From the NCBI RefSeq assembly GCF_000308215.1, contig NZ_CAJE01000003.1, positions 37,707 to 101,706 of the forward strand: a stretch of 64,000 nucleotides of DNA. The letters are read 5' to 3'. The first letter of the stretch is position 1. The number at the start of each line of letters is the position of its first letter. Source of the DNA: Methanomassiliicoccus luminyensis B10 (GTDB lineage: Archaea > Thermoplasmatota > Thermoplasmata > Methanomassiliicoccales > Methanomassiliicoccaceae). Positions 62,391-64,000 of this stretch are shown here, in pieces. A program made the translations under genes and the position numbers. The notes under the pieces are model-generated. The model had not been told where the DNA came from. It ran no database searches and saw nothing but the letters and a program-made list of their open reading frames with translations.

Positions 62391-63323
62391 TCACAGCCCG
62401 ATGGGCTCCATGCTCTCCACCCAGTACCGGCCCTTCTGCTGCGACAGCACCCCCTCCAGGGCGGTGCGCAGGTCCGGCAGGGGGAGGTCGCACTTGCTGA
62501 CGTCGACCACGATGTCCAATGTCATGGACTCGTAGTACACCAGGACCTCGGTGTACAATGAGACGACGTTCGCGCCGTGCTTGGCCAGCATATCCACCAC
62601 GCGGTTGATGGCCCCCGGCTTGTCGGGGATGACGAAGGACGCGGACGCCAGCTTGGCGGCGGGGTCCATCACGGTCACGGAAAGGACGTAGGAGTCGTGG
62701 TCGCCCACCAGCATGAGGGGCTGTCCGTCCTTCACGTCCTTGAGCTCGGCGAGGAACTCCGCCGGGAGCTCGAACTCGTCGTTCTGGATGACCGTCGGCG
62801 CCTTCTGCTTGCGCTTGACCTGCTTGGTCTTGACGACCTTCGAGCCTACCGCGGCGCCCTTGCTGTAGCGGTCGGAGATGCGGGACACGCTCATCTCCAG
62901 GGTGTCCACCTTGTCCAGGCTGGACGGCCTCTGCTTCTTCTGGGCCTCGAACTCCGACCTAAGCTCCTCCGGCTCTCCGTAGTAGGAAAGGTCGGCCAGC
63001 ATGCGCCAGGTCATGGCCACGCCGGGGATGGTGCTGAGCGATACGGAGTTCAGGATGTCCACGTTGCGGTCCGCCAGGAACTTCGACGCCTGGGCGCACG
63101 CGCCGGGACGGTCGATCATGTGGATGGTCAGCTGGCACAGCTGCCGGTAGTTCTCCGGGCCGAACGTCGACAGGACGATCTCGTACGAGGAGGCGCCGCC
63201 GTAGTCGTAGCGGAACATGGTGCTGAAGACCTGGCTTCCGTTGACGAGCCCGAGGGGGTCCCCCAGCTCCTTGTCGATCTTGATCTTCTTGCCCTGCAAC
63301 CTGCCGAACTGCCAGAGTCTCAT
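62391..63323 (-). CDS. Double ACT-domain regulatory protein
   Basis: 310 residues. After an N-terminal region (1-65, GRLQGKKIKIDKELGDPLGLV), an ACT domain is seen at about 75-140 (LTIHMIDRPGACAQASKFLADRNVDILN), a basic linker (VVKTKQVKRKQK) and a second ACT domain near 225-290 (ASFVIPDKPGAINRVVDMLAKHGANVVSLY). Ligand unknown, probably an amino acid. It lies 108 bases upstream of acsB, same strand; read-through co-expression is possible. Confidence 0.82.
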   Translation of the reverse strand: MRLWQFGRLQGKKIKIDKELGDPLGLVNGSQVFSTMFRYDYGGASSYEIVLSTFGPENYRQLCQLTIHMIDRPGACAQASKFLADRNVDILNSVSLSTIPGVAMTWRMLADLSYYGEPEELRSEFEAQKKQRPSSLDKVDTLEMSVSRISDRYSKGAAVGSKVVKTKQVKRKQKAPTVIQNDEFELPAEFLAELKDVKDGQPLMLVGDHDSYVLSVTVMDPAAKLASASFVIPDKPGAINRVVDMLAKHGANVVSLYTEVLVYYESMTLDIVVDVSKCDLPLPDLRTALEGVLSQQKGRYWVESMEPIGL

Positions 63324-63565
63324 AATCTAGCCCAGGACGGCGAATAGGCTCCGGCATGATAAAGATTGCTCGGCGGCACCGCTTGCGCGTAAGGGGAAAA
63401 TATCGGCCTGCCCGATCGATGCTGGGCCAAGACCGGCGCAGGTCCCGTTGATCGCCCGGACCGTCCGGAACGACCCCTTGGAAAAGTAATCCTTTAATAG
63501 CCACGCGCTCCAAGACGTTAGTCCACGGCCCCCCGGCGTATGCCAGGGAGCAAGAGGTGGATCTG

Positions 63566-63979
63566 ATGGCAAGGCGAAGGAGACCCGTTCTGATAACGGT
63601 ATTGGGGGTGCTGCTGTTCATCATCGGCATCCTGCAGATCGTGGGAGGTCTGGGCGCGACGTTCCTGGGCGGCGGCACCGCCGTTTCCGCCGCGGGGGTC
63701 CTCGGCGTGGTGGTCGGCCTGGTCAACCTGGCGCTGGCCTGGGGCGCGCTGAAGGGCTGGGGCTGGGTATGGACCCTGACCATCGTATGGATGGTCATCA
63801 ACATCATCGTGGCCCTGCTCGGCCTGGTCGGGGTGGCCGTCGGCGTCGGCACCGGCGTCGGAGTGATCGGAGGCATACTCCTCCCGATCCTGGTCATTCT
63901 GTACATGAACGCCCAGGGGGTCCGCTCCTGGTTCGGCAAGAACAAGAGGATGGGACTGCCCAAGGCCCGGCGGGCCTAA
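63566..63979 (+). CDS. Small integral membrane protein, unknown
   Basis: 137 residues from ATG 63566, which has an AGAGGTGG ribosome site. Four hydrophobic helices (about 8-28, 35-55, 68-90 and 95-115), glycine- and valine-rich (VGVAVGVGTGVGVIGGILL), with a basic tail (WFGKNKRMGLPKARRA). TATA-like CTTTAATAG at 63492-63500. No family recognised. Confidence 0.7.
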   Translation: MARRRRPVLITVLGVLLFIIGILQIVGGLGATFLGGGTAVSAAGVLGVVVGLVNLALAWGALKGWGWVWTLTIVWMVINIIVALLGLVGVAVGVGTGVGVIGGILLPILVILYMNAQGVRSWFGKNKRMGLPKARRA

Positions 63980-64000
63980 ACCCTTTCATATTTCCCCGCA

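Noticed and set aside
1..64000. tRNA, rRNA and CRISPR arrays
   Set aside because: I scanned for TpsiC-loop-like strings, conserved rRNA segments and regularly spaced direct repeats and saw none that held up by eye; a dedicated scan would be needed to exclude a tRNA with an intron.

Overview
The window looks like a chromosomal segment of a GC-rich archaeon, most plausibly a member of Thermoplasmatota close to Methanomassiliicoccales. This placement is inferred from gene content, not from a marker phylogeny. Archaeal signs are: F420H2-dehydrogenase-like fpo genes; an archaeal-type PEP carboxylase; a probable methanogenesis marker 11 protein; archaeal pilin and TadA/TadC genes; an archaeal-type undecaprenyl/polyprenyl diphosphate synthase; TATA boxes about 25 bases upstream of many starts (leaderless transcripts); and strong GGAGGTG ribosome sites elsewhere. 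No rRNA, tRNA or CRISPR array was recognised.

Layout. 0-2.7 kb: fpoABCDH operon on the minus strand (fpoH cut by the window edge). 3-9.3 kb: proC, a B12-binding/radical SAM protein, uppS, a probable mmp11, a DUF2797 protein and kptA. 9.7-21 kb: folate one-carbon genes (folD, fhs, then a tight five-gene operon of two HdrA-like proteins, an MvhD-like protein, MetV and MetF), interleaved with a DUF3786 protein, a deacetylase and a leucine-rich surface protein. 21-24 kb: two tandem, unannotated 34- and 32-residue membrane peptides and a cysteine-rich secreted protein. 24-30 kb: acsE, two paralogous small acidic proteins, purH, a PIN protein with an overlapping partner, and ppcA. 30-37 kb: pilin and Tad-type secretion genes. 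37-44 kb: a phosphate uptake locus (pstS with a pilin-like leader, a fused pstC-pstA, a phoU with an AbrB domain, pstB). 44.5-51.4 kb: an AT-richer accessory stretch with a DUF4062-ATPase fusion, transposase-like remnants, a corrinoid activator gene and a Fic gene. 51.4-56 kb: core methionine synthase, cooC and an ABC transporter. 56-62.3 kb: acsC, acsD and acsB. 62.4-64 kb: an ACT-domain protein and a small membrane protein.

How the genes fit together. fhs, folD, metVF with HdrA/MvhD partners, acsE, acsCD, acsB, the corrinoid reductive activator and cooC together make most of a bacterial-style, tetrahydrofolate-linked Wood-Ljungdahl pathway inside an archaeal genome that also has an Fpo respiratory complex. 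Formate dehydrogenase and the CO dehydrogenase catalytic subunit are not in the window.

The most striking item is acsB. It is a bacterial-length acetyl-CoA synthase interrupted by a 540-residue LAGLIDADG intein placed immediately before the A-cluster cysteine that bridges the iron-sulfur cluster and the proximal nickel. The same gene also carries a frameshift between the intein and the final CGC motif, so it is either a sequence error, a recoded gene or a broken gene.
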